64,000 nucleotides of DNA from an uncultured Cryomorphaceae bacterium. GTDB taxonomy: Bacteria; Bacteroidota; Bacteroidia; Flavobacteriales; Schleiferiaceae. Positions 18,068 to 26,899 of the stretch are shown here, one piece after another. The stretch is from the NCBI GenBank assembly GCA_913043005.1, contig CAJWKU010000001.1:113481-177480 (forward strand), given 5' to 3'. The notes beneath the pieces are model-generated. The model did no database searches. It was not told the origin of the DNA and saw only the letters and a program-made list of their open reading frames with translations. Position numbers and translations under genes: made by a program. Every line of letters starts with the position of its first letter. Position 1 is the first letter of the stretch.

Positions 18068-19435
18068 ATGGAATCAAATAGTGTTGATTTAATAGAGTTA
18101 GTAAATAATTTTTTAGAAAAAGTTCCATCACCTTATGTTTTAATGTTTTCAGGAGGTCAAGACTCCCTTTCTCTAGCTCACATACTCAGAATACTTGAAG
18201 TTCCATTTTTCATTTTTCATCTGAATTATGGTCTTCGCGGGAAAGAGTCTGATCAAGATGAAAATTTTGTTCGTGACTGGTGCTCTAAATATTCAGTCCC
18301 TTTTAAGATTCTTCGTGCGCCAAAAGAGTTCAATTCATTCGCTAATTTTCAGTCCAGAGCTCGAGATTTACGATATGAAGCTGTGATGAATTACTGTAAA
18401 GAAGTTCAGGCACTTTCCGTTTTAACAGCTCATCATGCAAATGATTCAGCTGAGACATTTTTGTTTCATGCTGCTCGAGGTACAGGTTTAAGTGGCTTGA
18501 TTTCTATATCATCTAAAAATGATAAAGTATACAGACCTTTTTGGTCAGTTTCAAAGGATCAAATCAATTTTTTTGGAACAAAACATAAATTAGTTTGGCG
18601 TGAAGATTCAACTAATCATAGCGATAAATATACTAGAAACCATATTCGACATAATTCGTTAGCATCATTAATTAAAGCTGTGCCGCAAGCTTTGCAGGGT
18701 TTAAAAACTACACAGAGAAATTTAAGAGAAATCAATTCTTACATAAAAACTACTATTAACCGAGATAAAGATTTATATCTACACAAATCATATTCTATTC
18801 CAGGAGCAAAAATTATCGATCGAAAGATATTTGATTTAGATTATGGGTCACTGCTTTTTAATTATATCATTAAACCAATTGTTAATTTTGAATATGAACA
18901 AGTTATCTCTTTGGATAAATCACAAGTTGGGACTCATATTCAATTCAAGGATTGGCAAATTTGGCATGAGCGTGAAGGTTTGGTCCTGCTTAATCCAAAT
19001 TTGGTAAAAAATAGATTATCAACTGTAAAGCCGAAAAATATCGGTTCAGGAATTTCAAATATTCAAGGTAATTGCTGGAATGGAAGTTTTTGGAATATTG
19101 AAAAACAATGGGAATTAGAACATATCAAATCAAAAGAAACTAAGGATTTCGGCGATTTAATGAATCCTCTCATTAATGTCCCCGAAAATGATAAAGGTTT
19201 ATTTTGGAGGACTTGGATTAAGGGTGATTATATATATCCTATTGGCATGAAGGGTAAAAAAAAGATAAGTGATATTCTCACCGATTCCAAAGTTCCATCA
19301 TGTTTTAGGCATCAACAAGTATTGCTCTCTAATTCTATTTCTTCAGGCGAAGTTTACTGGATACCTGGATTACAGCTGAGTAGAAACGTTAAAGTCGATA
19401 ATGAAGAAAAATATATCCGTTTTAATGATCAATGA
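18068..19435 (+). CDS. tilS: tRNA(Ile)-lysidine synthase
   Basis: The 455-residue protein has the PP-loop SGGQDSLSLAH (about residues 28-38), then LNYGLRGKESDQDENFV and AHHANDSAETFL, followed by the C-terminal TilS domain (about 400-455). It converts C34 of the tRNA(Ile) CAU anticodon to lysidine with ATP and lysine, so that AUA is read as Ile. This is essential in nearly all bacteria. It lies in a run with lpd and pabB; dsbD starts 18 bases later behind its own probable -7 box. Confidence 0.92.
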   Translation: MESNSVDLIELVNNFLEKVPSPYVLMFSGGQDSLSLAHILRILEVPFFIFHLNYGLRGKESDQDENFVRDWCSKYSVPFKILRAPKEFNSFANFQSRARDLRYEAVMNYCKEVQALSVLTAHHANDSAETFLFHAARGTGLSGLISISSKNDKVYRPFWSVSKDQINFFGTKHKLVWREDSTNHSDKYTRNHIRHNSLASLIKAVPQALQGLKTTQRNLREINSYIKTTINRDKDLYLHKSYSIPGAKIIDRKIFDLDYGSLLFNYIIKPIVNFEYEQVISLDKSQVGTHIQFKDWQIWHEREGLVLLNPNLVKNRLSTVKPKNIGSGISNIQGNCWNGSFWNIEKQWELEHIKSKETKDFGDLMNPLINVPENDKGLFWRTWIKGDYIYPIGMKGKKKISDILTDSKVPSCFRHQQVLLSNSISSGEVYWIPGLQLSRNVKVDNEEKYIRFNDQ

Positions 19436-19440
19436 TCCGT

Positions 19441-19448
19441 TATTTTTG
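19441..19448 (+). promoter_or_regulatory. -7 box five bases before the dsbD ATG
   Basis: TATTTTTG matches TAnnTTTG perfectly and is followed by CTTTT and then the dsbD ATG. It lies entirely in the 18-base gap after tilS, suggesting an independent, leaderless promoter inside an apparently continuous run. Confidence 0.48.
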
Positions 19449-19453
19449 CTTTT

Positions 19454-21445
19454 ATGAAAGTTATTAAAAGGTTATACTTCGCTATTCTGATTATACTTGG
19501 AACGTGGCAAGTCAATGCTCAAATATTGACTCCTGTGGAGTGGTCAACCAATTTCGATGGAAAATATTTAGAGGCTATTGCAACTCTGGAGCCTGGCTGG
19601 CATTTATACAGTCAGGATAATGATGATTTTCCATTTCCTACAAAATTTACTTTGGACACTACTTCTTTTTTAGACAACAATAATCCTGTTATTAGTTTTT
19701 CTGATCCTAATTATTTTCAAGAACCTCCGGCGATTACAGAGTTTGTAAAGGAGTTTGATATGGAATTATCTTTTTTCAAGAATAAGGTTGTATTCCGTCA
19801 GGAAATAGATAAACAAAACGCACAAGAGTTAATATTAGAAGCTGAAGTTGAATTTATCGTTTGCAATGATGAGATGTGTCTTCCTCCGGACTATTTAAAG
19901 CTCAAATGGATTATTCCAGCCACAGATGAAATTTTATTAAACAGCAGATCTATAGAAAGTGATGATAAGACAAATATTAATTCTGATGGTTTAATATCAA
20001 CTTCAGAAATGACGGAGAAAAGGACAATTATCAGAGATAGTAAAATCTCTGATAGCTTGTTGGGGATTTTTGGAGAGGGAATGTTTTGGGGATTTTTTGC
20101 AATTATTATGCCCTGTATATTTCCGATGATTCCTCTAACTGTTAGTTTCTTTATGAAGCAAAGTAAAAGCCGTTCTGAGGGAATTAGTAAAGCAATTACT
20201 TACGGTGTAAGCATAAATGTTATTTACGTTGCTTTAGGCCTCTTGGTTACCGTGCTATTTGGCGGAGATGCCCTAAATGCATTGGCAACAAATCCTTGGT
20301 TTAATTTGGCATTCTTTTTCCTATTTGTGGTTTTCGCAATCAGTTTCTTCGGTGCGTTTGAAATCACATTGCCTGCTAAATGGGTAGATGGATCTGATAC
20401 ATTATCAAATAAAGGGGGGCTCTTTGGTATATTTTTCATGGCGTTTACTTTGGCTTTAGTTTCTTTTAGTTGCACAGGGCCATTAATAGGTACTCTTCTT
20501 GTCCGTGCAAGTCAATCTGGGGAATTATTGGCTCCTGCAATTGGAATGTTTGGATTCTCCTTTGCCCTAAGTCTACCTTTTATGCTTTTTGCCGCTTTCC
20601 CAAGTTGGTTACAATCTCTGCCTAAATCAGGAGGTTGGTTAAATGCAGCAAAAGTTGTTCTAGGATTCTTAGAATTAGCTTTTGCTTTAAAATTCCTTTC
20701 TACAGCAGATATGGTTTGGCAATATCATATGCTAAACCGTGAACTTTTTATAGCTATTTGGACAGGAATTTCATTTGTTACTGCTTTTTACTTATTTGGT
20801 GGTTTTAGGCTCCCAAACGATAGTAAGTCTGATTATTTAGGCGTCGGTAGAATGCTTTTAGGTTCTCTGTTTTTAATTATAGCTTTTTACTTATTGCCAG
20901 GTATTTTTGGTGCGCCAGTAAAATTAATTTCAGGTTTTCCACCACCGTTACACTATTCTGAACAGTATGGCTCTGATGCATCATTATCTTCTCGTAGCGA
21001 TAAAGATAAAATTGTTTTTAACAATGACTTACTTGGAGCTATTGCCTATGCTAAAGAGGTTAACAAGCCCGTAATGATTGATTTTACTGGATGGGGTTGT
21101 GTTAATTGTCGAAAAATGGAAGAACAAGTATGGACAGATTTAAGGGTTAAAAACATATTGTCAAAAGAAGTTGTTTTAGTTTCATTATATGTAGATGAGA
21201 GGATTGTATTGCCCAAAGACGAACAATATTTATCTGAAGTTTCAGGAAAAGAGATAAAAAGAGTTGGTCAGAAGTGGAGTGATTTTCAAGCGACTAATTA
21301 CAATGCTAACGCCCAGCCTTTTTATGTTATTATTGACCCTAATGGGAGTTTTGAACCATTAAATGGTAGTGCAGCATATCATCCAGATGCAAGTGTTTTT
21401 GTTGATTGGCTTCAAGAGGGTATTGATAGATTTAAGCTTTTATGA
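19454..21445 (+). CDS. dsbD: Thiol:disulfide interchange protein DsbD
   Basis: The 663-residue protein has the three DsbD parts. A signal peptide and periplasmic alpha domain carry the pair Cys137/Cys142 (CNDEMC). The membrane domain (about 205-500) has conserved Cys in MPCIFPMIP and SCTGPLIGTLL. A thioredoxin-like gamma domain carries Cys549-V-N-Cys552 in GWGCVNCRKME. It carries electrons from cytoplasmic thioredoxin to periplasmic thiol proteins, including those for cytochrome c maturation. The DUF4254 gene overlaps its end by 4 bases (ATGA). Confidence 0.93.
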   Translation: MKVIKRLYFAILIILGTWQVNAQILTPVEWSTNFDGKYLEAIATLEPGWHLYSQDNDDFPFPTKFTLDTTSFLDNNNPVISFSDPNYFQEPPAITEFVKEFDMELSFFKNKVVFRQEIDKQNAQELILEAEVEFIVCNDEMCLPPDYLKLKWIIPATDEILLNSRSIESDDKTNINSDGLISTSEMTEKRTIIRDSKISDSLLGIFGEGMFWGFFAIIMPCIFPMIPLTVSFFMKQSKSRSEGISKAITYGVSINVIYVALGLLVTVLFGGDALNALATNPWFNLAFFFLFVVFAISFFGAFEITLPAKWVDGSDTLSNKGGLFGIFFMAFTLALVSFSCTGPLIGTLLVRASQSGELLAPAIGMFGFSFALSLPFMLFAAFPSWLQSLPKSGGWLNAAKVVLGFLELAFALKFLSTADMVWQYHMLNRELFIAIWTGISFVTAFYLFGGFRLPNDSKSDYLGVGRMLLGSLFLIIAFYLLPGIFGAPVKLISGFPPPLHYSEQYGSDASLSSRSDKDKIVFNNDLLGAIAYAKEVNKPVMIDFTGWGCVNCRKMEEQVWTDLRVKNILSKEVVLVSLYVDERIVLPKDEQYLSEVSGKEIKRVGQKWSDFQATNYNANAQPFYVIIDPNGSFEPLNGSAAYHPDASVFVDWLQEGIDRFKLL

Positions 21446-22041
21446 CTGCGGATTGGGCAATAAAATTATTTGTAAAGGCTATTCATGATTATCATCTATT
21501 GGATAAATTAGACTCACCTTGTCCAAAAATCTCTACAGAAGATTATCTATCTCAAATATTTTTTCAAAAAGCTTGGATAGATATCGTTCAGTGGCATCTG
21601 GAAGATGAAATTAGACGAGAAGATTTACCTTCCATTCATTTTATTTCTTTAAAGCGAAGAATTGATTTATTGAATCAAATGCGAACGGAAAAAGTAGAAA
21701 AAATAGATTCTGTTTTAAAAGATTCATTGCAGCCTGGAGAAAACCTGAATGGATCAATAAGGACGGAATCATTGGGTTGGGCTTTAGATCGCTTAAGTAT
21801 TTTACAACTCAAGATATATCATATGAATATTGAATCAGTACGACAGGATTCAAATTATGACCTTATTAAAGAAGCAAAATTGCGTCTAAGCAAACTAGAA
21901 TTACAAAATAAAAATCTAATTGATAGCATAAACGACCTTATCGGTGATTTAAAATCTGGCGCTGTTAAGTATAATATTTTTGAACAGCATAAACTTTATA
22001 ATGACCCAGATACAAATCCTGCACTTTATGGCGTTGAATAA
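21442..22041 (+). CDS. DUF4254 family protein
   Basis: This 199-residue soluble protein is mostly predicted helix. It has the WHLEDEIRRED and GWALDRLSILQLKIYHM segments typical of DUF4254 in Bacteroidota. It starts within the dsbD stop codon and is followed after 2 bases by a GT9 glycosyltransferase, the usual partner of DUF4254 genes. The family has no established activity. The constant pairing suggests a helper for the glycosyltransferase or for the sugar it adds, which is inference. Confidence 0.75.
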   Translation: MTADWAIKLFVKAIHDYHLLDKLDSPCPKISTEDYLSQIFFQKAWIDIVQWHLEDEIRREDLPSIHFISLKRRIDLLNQMRTEKVEKIDSVLKDSLQPGENLNGSIRTESLGWALDRLSILQLKIYHMNIESVRQDSNYDLIKEAKLRLSKLELQNKNLIDSINDLIGDLKSGAVKYNIFEQHKLYNDPDTNPALYGVE

Positions 22042-22043
22042 AA

Positions 22044-23021
22044 ATGACTGATAGAAACCACATTGCAGTTGCTCGTTTTTCAGCGCTCGGTGACGTATTC
22101 ATGCTCTTTTCGGTGCTGGAAGATGCTACTTTTCAGGATTCTTCTGTTTCTTTTACTTTATTCACCAGACCAGATATAGCTGCTAATCTTCCGAGGGTCA
22201 GCAGTATTCGAGTCGTTGATTTAGATTTATCTGGTGATTATAGATCTTGGTTGAGCCAGGTAGTTTTCTTCTGGGGTTGGTTCAGAAGTAATTCTCCCAA
22301 TTTTGTATTTGATGCGCATTCACATATGCGAACAGTAGTTTTTTATTCTGTAGCATATTTGATGGGCTACAAAGTAAAGAGGTTTTCAAAAAAAAGGAAT
22401 TTAAGAAAGCCATTTTTGAGAAAGAAAATTAAAAGTCTTCCTAGTGTTCAAGAAGAAATTAGTCTTGTTTTGAAGTCTTTTGATGTGAACTATGCCTCTC
22501 CAATTTTTTCTTTAAAGCCTGCTCCTGAAAACTCATTGGCAGTCAAAAGAAATATTTGGATTATTTGTCCATTTTCCTCTAAAAAAACAAAAAGTTGGCC
22601 TTTAGATAAAGTAATAATTATTGTTAAAGAACTTTTGAGTGAAGGGAAGTCGATAATTATTTTGGGAACTGAAGACGAATTGCAAAATTGGAATTATTCA
22701 CATCCGCAGTTGAGTATTGCCTCCGACATGAGATTTAGTGAAAAAGAAATGTGGCAGATGGCAAAAGGAGCTATAGTTTGTGACTCTGCGAATCAACATA
22801 TTGCTGCCGCATATAATGTCCCCACTGTTATTTTGTGGATGGGAACGTCACCAAAAGCTGGATTTAGGGCCTTGAATAATAATTCTATCTCTATTGAGCC
22901 TGAGAACTTGAACTGTTGGCCATGTTCCATCGCTGGCTTGAATTATTGTTCGAGAAAAGACTTTGCTTGTAAAGATATTCCTTCAGGAAAAATATTCTCT
23001 GCCGTTAAGGATTTAAGCTAA
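22044..23021 (+). CDS. Glycosyltransferase family 9 (heptosyltransferase-like)
   Basis: The 325-residue protein has the GT9 layout: N-terminal ARFSALGDVFML, then FDAHSHMRT, a nucleotide-sugar site with WIICPFSSKKTKSWPLDK, and the C-terminal DSANQHIAAAYNVPTVILWMGTSP that corresponds to the ADP-heptose:LPS heptosyltransferase signature. It probably adds a sugar to the LPS core on the cytoplasmic side of the inner membrane. Which sugar cannot be told. It is coupled to the DUF4254 gene and ends the operon, 23 bases before a convergent gene. Confidence 0.85.
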   Translation: MTDRNHIAVARFSALGDVFMLFSVLEDATFQDSSVSFTLFTRPDIAANLPRVSSIRVVDLDLSGDYRSWLSQVVFFWGWFRSNSPNFVFDAHSHMRTVVFYSVAYLMGYKVKRFSKKRNLRKPFLRKKIKSLPSVQEEISLVLKSFDVNYASPIFSLKPAPENSLAVKRNIWIICPFSSKKTKSWPLDKVIIIVKELLSEGKSIIILGTEDELQNWNYSHPQLSIASDMRFSEKEMWQMAKGAIVCDSANQHIAAAYNVPTVILWMGTSPKAGFRALNNNSISIEPENLNCWPCSIAGLNYCSRKDFACKDIPSGKIFSAVKDLS

Positions 23022-23044
23022 AAAGTAATTGCAACAATTTTGTC

Positions 23045-23632
23045 CTATTTCCAAGTCCTGTCTCTGGGGTCAGGTGCATTCTTGGTCCAATTCAGTGGTC
23101 CTTCACAACCGCCTATTTCTATGATTATAGATGATGGACTACCAAAATATGTGAGCATTTTACTCCTCCATTCTCGGTAATCAATAGCTTCAAACTGAGT
23201 ACATGGTTGATTCAAAATAGAAATGCTGTTACCTTCTATGATTATGATGCTTGGGTTAGCATGTGGAACATTCCTGGAGTCTCTTCCAGGGCGAATTTGA
23301 CTGCCATCAATAAAGTTTTTAAGCCACCGTTTCATGACCCAATTTAATTCGTCTTTATCCGCAAATTCAAAAATATTCATATAAACGTCAAAACGAACAT
23401 TTCGATTAAGATTATCTCTCTGTTTCTCGAGTTTTTCTAATTTAAATTTTGTTGAAAAAACTGTTTCTTCATATTGTATTGACCCTAAGCGTTCCCCACC
23501 TACGTTAAATGATTTTATTTTATAATTTTCAGATAGATCATTTTTAAATGCATTTATTCTTTGGCGTAGATCATCATTTTGACCAAATAAAATAGAGGGA
23601 ATCAAAAGGAATAGGAAAAGATATTTTTTCAT
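23045..23632 (-). CDS. Secreted protein of unknown function
   Basis: The 195-residue protein has a clean signal peptide (MKKYLFLFLLIPSILFGQ) and a mature part of mixed helix and strand. Two Cys (in NQPCTQFEA and IGGCEGPLNW) might form a disulfide. No family was recognised. It is divergent from the next gene, and both have -7-like boxes four bases before their ATG. It is likely periplasmic or outer-membrane associated. Confidence 0.65.
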   Translation of the reverse strand: MKKYLFLFLLIPSILFGQNDDLRQRINAFKNDLSENYKIKSFNVGGERLGSIQYEETVFSTKFKLEKLEKQRDNLNRNVRFDVYMNIFEFADKDELNWVMKRWLKNFIDGSQIRPGRDSRNVPHANPSIIIIEGNSISILNQPCTQFEAIDYREWRSKMLTYFGSPSSIIIEIGGCEGPLNWTKNAPDPRDRTWK

Positions 23633-23636
23633 AATT

Positions 23637-23644
23637 AAAAGATA
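23637..23644 (-). promoter_or_regulatory. -7-like box four bases before the minus-strand secreted protein ATG
   Basis: On the minus strand TATCTTTT is followed by AATT and then ATG. It differs from TAnnTTTG at the last base only. Confidence 0.38.
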
Positions 23645-23663
23645 CGTCGTCTAATGTTCATAT

Positions 23664-23671
23664 TACATTTG
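23664..23671 (+). promoter_or_regulatory. -7 box four bases before the barrel-protein ATG
   Basis: TACATTTG is a perfect TAnnTTTG match, followed by TAAC and then the ATG at 23676. It is also the centre of a short palindrome (TTACATTTGTAA). It predicts a leaderless transcript. Confidence 0.48.
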
Positions 23672-23675
23672 TAAC

Positions 23676-24434
23676 ATGCCTAATGTTTATACTTTCTTAT
23701 TTTATTTTTTTACTACTGCAGTTTCAGGCCAAATTGTTAATGTGGAAGCAATGAGAAGTCGAACTGGAACCGACTCAGGGACTCATGGTATTGTTGATGG
23801 AAGTTTTTATTTTGGTGGAGCAAAAAATTTATTAATGCGGTTATCTACTTCAACCAACATAAGAAAGTCAGTTGGAGATGAATCTTATTTTGGTATTTTC
23901 AGCGGTAATTTTTCAACCCGAGTAGGTGGGGAATCTTTATTATTTGAACAGAATGGTTTTGTTCACGGACGATATAATAAAAAAATATCTGAAAAATTTA
24001 CAGGAGAAGCATTTTTTCAATGGCAATCAAATAAGCCTATGCGAATAGCTCAGAGGTATAACTTTGGTTTTGGTCCAAGATATATGGCAATAAAAACTAA
24101 ATCCGTTAGTTTTTATATTTCGCCTTTAGTGATGTACGAGATTGATCAAGAATCTTCCGGTAAGTTAGAAAGTTTATTCAGGATGAGTACCTATGTGTCA
24201 CTAGATATTAGGCTTGCAGATAAATATCAATGGAATTCTATTGCTTATTATCAACCTGCTTTTGGACGATGGGAGGATGTGAGATTAGTTCTGAATTCAA
24301 GATTTTCAACTCCAATATCTCCTAAATTGAATTTGGTGATTTCATCAAACATTAACTATGATGCTTATCCAGGAGGATCTGATCTTCCCAATTTCACTTA
24401 TGGTTTGAATTCAGGTCTGGGTTGGAGATTTTAG
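23676..24434 (+). CDS. DUF481-like outer-membrane protein
   Basis: The 252-residue protein has a short signal peptide (cleavage after VSG or SGQ) and a mature domain of alternating strands with GSFYFGGAKNLLMRLSTS, FVHGRYNKKIS and a terminal aromatic (GLGWRF). This resembles DUF481/YdiY-type barrels. Its role is unknown. The last four bases overlap the end of the convergent folC, so the two stop codons interlock and no terminator separates them. Confidence 0.65.
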   Translation: MPNVYTFLFYFFTTAVSGQIVNVEAMRSRTGTDSGTHGIVDGSFYFGGAKNLLMRLSTSTNIRKSVGDESYFGIFSGNFSTRVGGESLLFEQNGFVHGRYNKKISEKFTGEAFFQWQSNKPMRIAQRYNFGFGPRYMAIKTKSVSFYISPLVMYEIDQESSGKLESLFRMSTYVSLDIRLADKYQWNSIAYYQPAFGRWEDVRLVLNSRFSTPISPKLNLVISSNINYDAYPGGSDLPNFTYGLNSGLGWRF

Positions 24435-25669
24435 AATTTTTTCCTCATTTTAAGCACATCAGCGACAAGAAATGTGCTTCCTCCAATGTATAAGGCATCA
24501 TTAATTTTTAATTGAGTTTTAACCTTTTGGAATGCCTCAGAAAAAGAATCACATGCTGTGCCCGAAAAATTATTTTCTTTTGCCGCTAAATATAATTCGT
24601 GAGCAGGAAGACCTCTTTGAATGCTAGGCTTAGTAAAATAGAGAATACATTTTTTTGGTATATTATCCCAAAACGAATTTAAATTTTTTTCTCTTACAGC
24701 ACCTAAAATCATAAATCCTCGGGACTTATTTGCTAGGATATTTCGCCATTGCTTCATCGATGAAGACATTCCGTGCGGGTTGTGGGCAGAATCAATAACT
24801 ATAAAAGGGGAATCATTAATAATCTGCCATCTCCCTAAAATCCCAGTGAATTTTGATACGTTTTTAAGTCCTTTTTTTATAGAATTATCACTGCATTTAA
24901 ATTTGTTTTGGGATTGCAAAACTGTTAGTGCAGTTCTTTGATTTTCGATCTGATAATCACCGAGTAAGTCCATTTCATAAATCGGGAAATTATTGTTCTC
25001 GGTCCAAATAATTTCTGTACCTACTTCTTTTGCTTTTCTCAGAAAAACTTTTTCTGTCTCTTTATCTTTTTGTCCGATTACAACAGGAATATTTTTTTTA
25101 AAAATACCCGCTTTTTCGATGGCTATTGCTGCTCTTGTATTTCCCAAAAATTCCATATGATCTAGGTCTATATTGGTTATTACACTTACCATAGGAGTTA
25201 TGACATTTGTACTATCTAAACGACCACCCATTCCAACTTCTATAATTGCAATATCGACCTGAGCTTTTTCAAATGCGGAAAACGCCATACCTACAGTTAA
25301 TTCAAAAAAACTCAGCTCGATGTTGCTAATTTGGTTTTGATATTGCTCAATAAAATCAATTACTTCTTTCTTAGAAATTAATTCACCATTAATTCTTATT
25401 CTTTCGCGAAAGTCTAATAAATGGGGAGAGGTATATAAACCCACCTTATAACCTTCAGCTTGCAATATACTTGCTAGCATATGCGAAGTTGATCCTTTTC
25501 CATTTGTTCCAGCGATATGAAAAGATGGAAACTTATTTTGGGGATGCCCCAAAGTTTTCATTAGCAACCATGATTTTTTAAGATCTATTTTATAATTTCT
25601 TGGCCCGGAATTTTGATATACGGGTAGTTGCTTAAAAAGCCAATCAATTACTCTTTCGTATTGGTTCAA
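24431..25669 (-). CDS. folC: Bifunctional folylpolyglutamate/dihydrofolate synthase
   Basis: The 412-residue Mur-ligase-like protein contains GTNGKGSTSHMLASIL (ATP), TSPHLLDFRERIRING, EVGMGGRLDSTNVI and DSAHNPHGM, all FolC signatures. It joins glutamate to dihydropteroate and to folates in the cytoplasm. The start codon is TTG (MNQYERVIDWLF); the next ATG would remove conserved sequence. It sits 6 bases after the tonB-like gene at the end of a four-gene run with exbB and exbD, an order I associate with Flavobacteriia. Confidence 0.92.
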   Translation of the reverse strand: MNQYERVIDWLFKQLPVYQNSGPRNYKIDLKKSWLLMKTLGHPQNKFPSFHIAGTNGKGSTSHMLASILQAEGYKVGLYTSPHLLDFRERIRINGELISKKEVIDFIEQYQNQISNIELSFFELTVGMAFSAFEKAQVDIAIIEVGMGGRLDSTNVITPMVSVITNIDLDHMEFLGNTRAAIAIEKAGIFKKNIPVVIGQKDKETEKVFLRKAKEVGTEIIWTENNNFPIYEMDLLGDYQIENQRTALTVLQSQNKFKCSDNSIKKGLKNVSKFTGILGRWQIINDSPFIVIDSAHNPHGMSSSMKQWRNILANKSRGFMILGAVREKNLNSFWDNIPKKCILYFTKPSIQRGLPAHELYLAAKENNFSGTACDSFSEAFQKVKTQLKINDALYIGGSTFLVADVLKMRKKF

Positions 25670-25675
25670 TTGAAG

Positions 25676-26500
25676 TTATAACGTAAACGGTATCCGGATT
25701 GCTATTTTAACGCCCTGCGCATAGGTTTTTTTATAATCTGCTTCCCAGCGTGCTTTTTTCAATAATTCCCTTGCTGTTTTTATAGCGCAGTCAAGATTAT
25801 CTGTAATAGTGGTTCCTTTTATGGATTGATTACCTATTCGATAAGGGAATCCGTTGTTATCAACCCATACGTTTAAAAATAGAACCCCGTTTACTCCGCA
25901 ATCACCATCAATTAAAAGTTTAGAGAGAGATTTTCTTGAGCCTAAGCTGAACCCTAAGACTCCAGACCCACCTTTTCCAGAAGTGTTCAGATTACCGTTC
26001 TGTTGACCTTCATTACCAGTCCCTTTCGATCTCCCCTCACCAGCATTAGATTTTTCATCTGTGGATTTTGATCCAAAACTACTATTAAGTCTATTACTTA
26101 ATTCGCTTGCGACTTTCGGCTTCTCTATTTTAGGCTCTGCTGGTTTAATTTCATCAATGATATTTTCGGTTTCTTTTATTTGATCTACTTGTTCAAGTTT
26201 TTTAACTACTTCGTTAAAACCTATTGATTCTATGATATCTTGAGTCACAACAGGTTCACTTTCTAATGGTGTTAAATCCGGTGTTGAATTTGTAATGACT
26301 GGTTCTGGTGTTGAATTGAAATTTTCACCAAATCCTGTTTCATCATATCCAAAATTTATGGGAATACCCATTTCTGGGGGGGGGTCCTGGTAGTTTAAGC
26401 CGAAAAAGGTAAATAAAACAAACAACAAGGAATGGACTGAAAGCGTTGCTGCCCATCCTCTTCTGCGGTCATTTTTCTCCTTTTTACTGTAGTTACTCAT
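25676..26500 (-). CDS. tonB: TonB-like energy transducer
   Basis: The 274-residue protein has a short cytoplasmic N-terminus, one membrane helix (about residues 22-40), a long Pro/Glu/Lys-rich periplasmic linker (about 45-150), a Gly/Asn-rich stretch (about 150-185), and a C-terminal globular domain with GVLFLNVWVDNNGFPYRIG resembling the TonB C-terminal fold. It should carry energy from ExbB-ExbD to TonB-dependent receptors such as the SusC protein here. Its start overlaps the exbD stop by 4 bases. TolA-like function is an alternative. Confidence 0.82.
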   Translation of the reverse strand: MSNYSKKEKNDRRRGWAATLSVHSLLFVLFTFFGLNYQDPPPEMGIPINFGYDETGFGENFNSTPEPVITNSTPDLTPLESEPVVTQDIIESIGFNEVVKKLEQVDQIKETENIIDEIKPAEPKIEKPKVASELSNRLNSSFGSKSTDEKSNAGEGRSKGTGNEGQQNGNLNTSGKGGSGVLGFSLGSRKSLSKLLIDGDCGVNGVLFLNVWVDNNGFPYRIGNQSIKGTTITDNLDCAIKTARELLKKARWEADYKKTYAQGVKIAIRIPFTL

Positions 26501-26889
26501 TTCGGATCAGTTGCCAAAACCATTTTTATCTTATTTCGGTATGCAATATCCATTATTCGAACAGCTTCTCCCGTCGGTACAGATTCATCTACTCTTAAAA
26601 TTAAAACAGCTTCTGGGTCATTAGAAACATATTGTAATATTGAAATTTCTAAGTCATTAATTGAGACTAAATCATCATTAACACTCAACTTAAGATCTTT
26701 GTTTATGGTGACAGTCACTGTTGATTTCTTAACAGTTTTGGCCTTGCTCTTCGGCAGAATTACGTCTAAAGCTGAGGAGGTGACTAATGTAGAGGTTAGC
26801 ATGAAAAAAATTAAAAGCAAAAAAACCAAGTCAGTCATGGAAGACATATTGAATTCTGCTGATATTTTACTTCTGTTTCTTAGATTCAT
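26497..26889 (-). CDS. exbD: ExbD/TolR-family biopolymer transport protein
   Basis: The 130-residue protein has one N-terminal membrane helix with the proton-path Asp in MSSMTDLVFLLLIFFML and a periplasmic domain ending in EAVRIMDIAYRNKIKMVLAT. This is the ExbD/TolR family. With ExbB it uses the proton gradient to energise TonB (or TolA). It lies between exbB (10-base gap) and the tonB-like gene (4-base overlap). Confidence 0.92.
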   Translation of the reverse strand: MNLRNRSKISAEFNMSSMTDLVFLLLIFFMLTSTLVTSSALDVILPKSKAKTVKKSTVTVTINKDLKLSVNDDLVSINDLEISILQYVSNDPEAVLILRVDESVPTGEAVRIMDIAYRNKIKMVLATDPK

Positions 26890-26899
26890 AGAAATTCCA

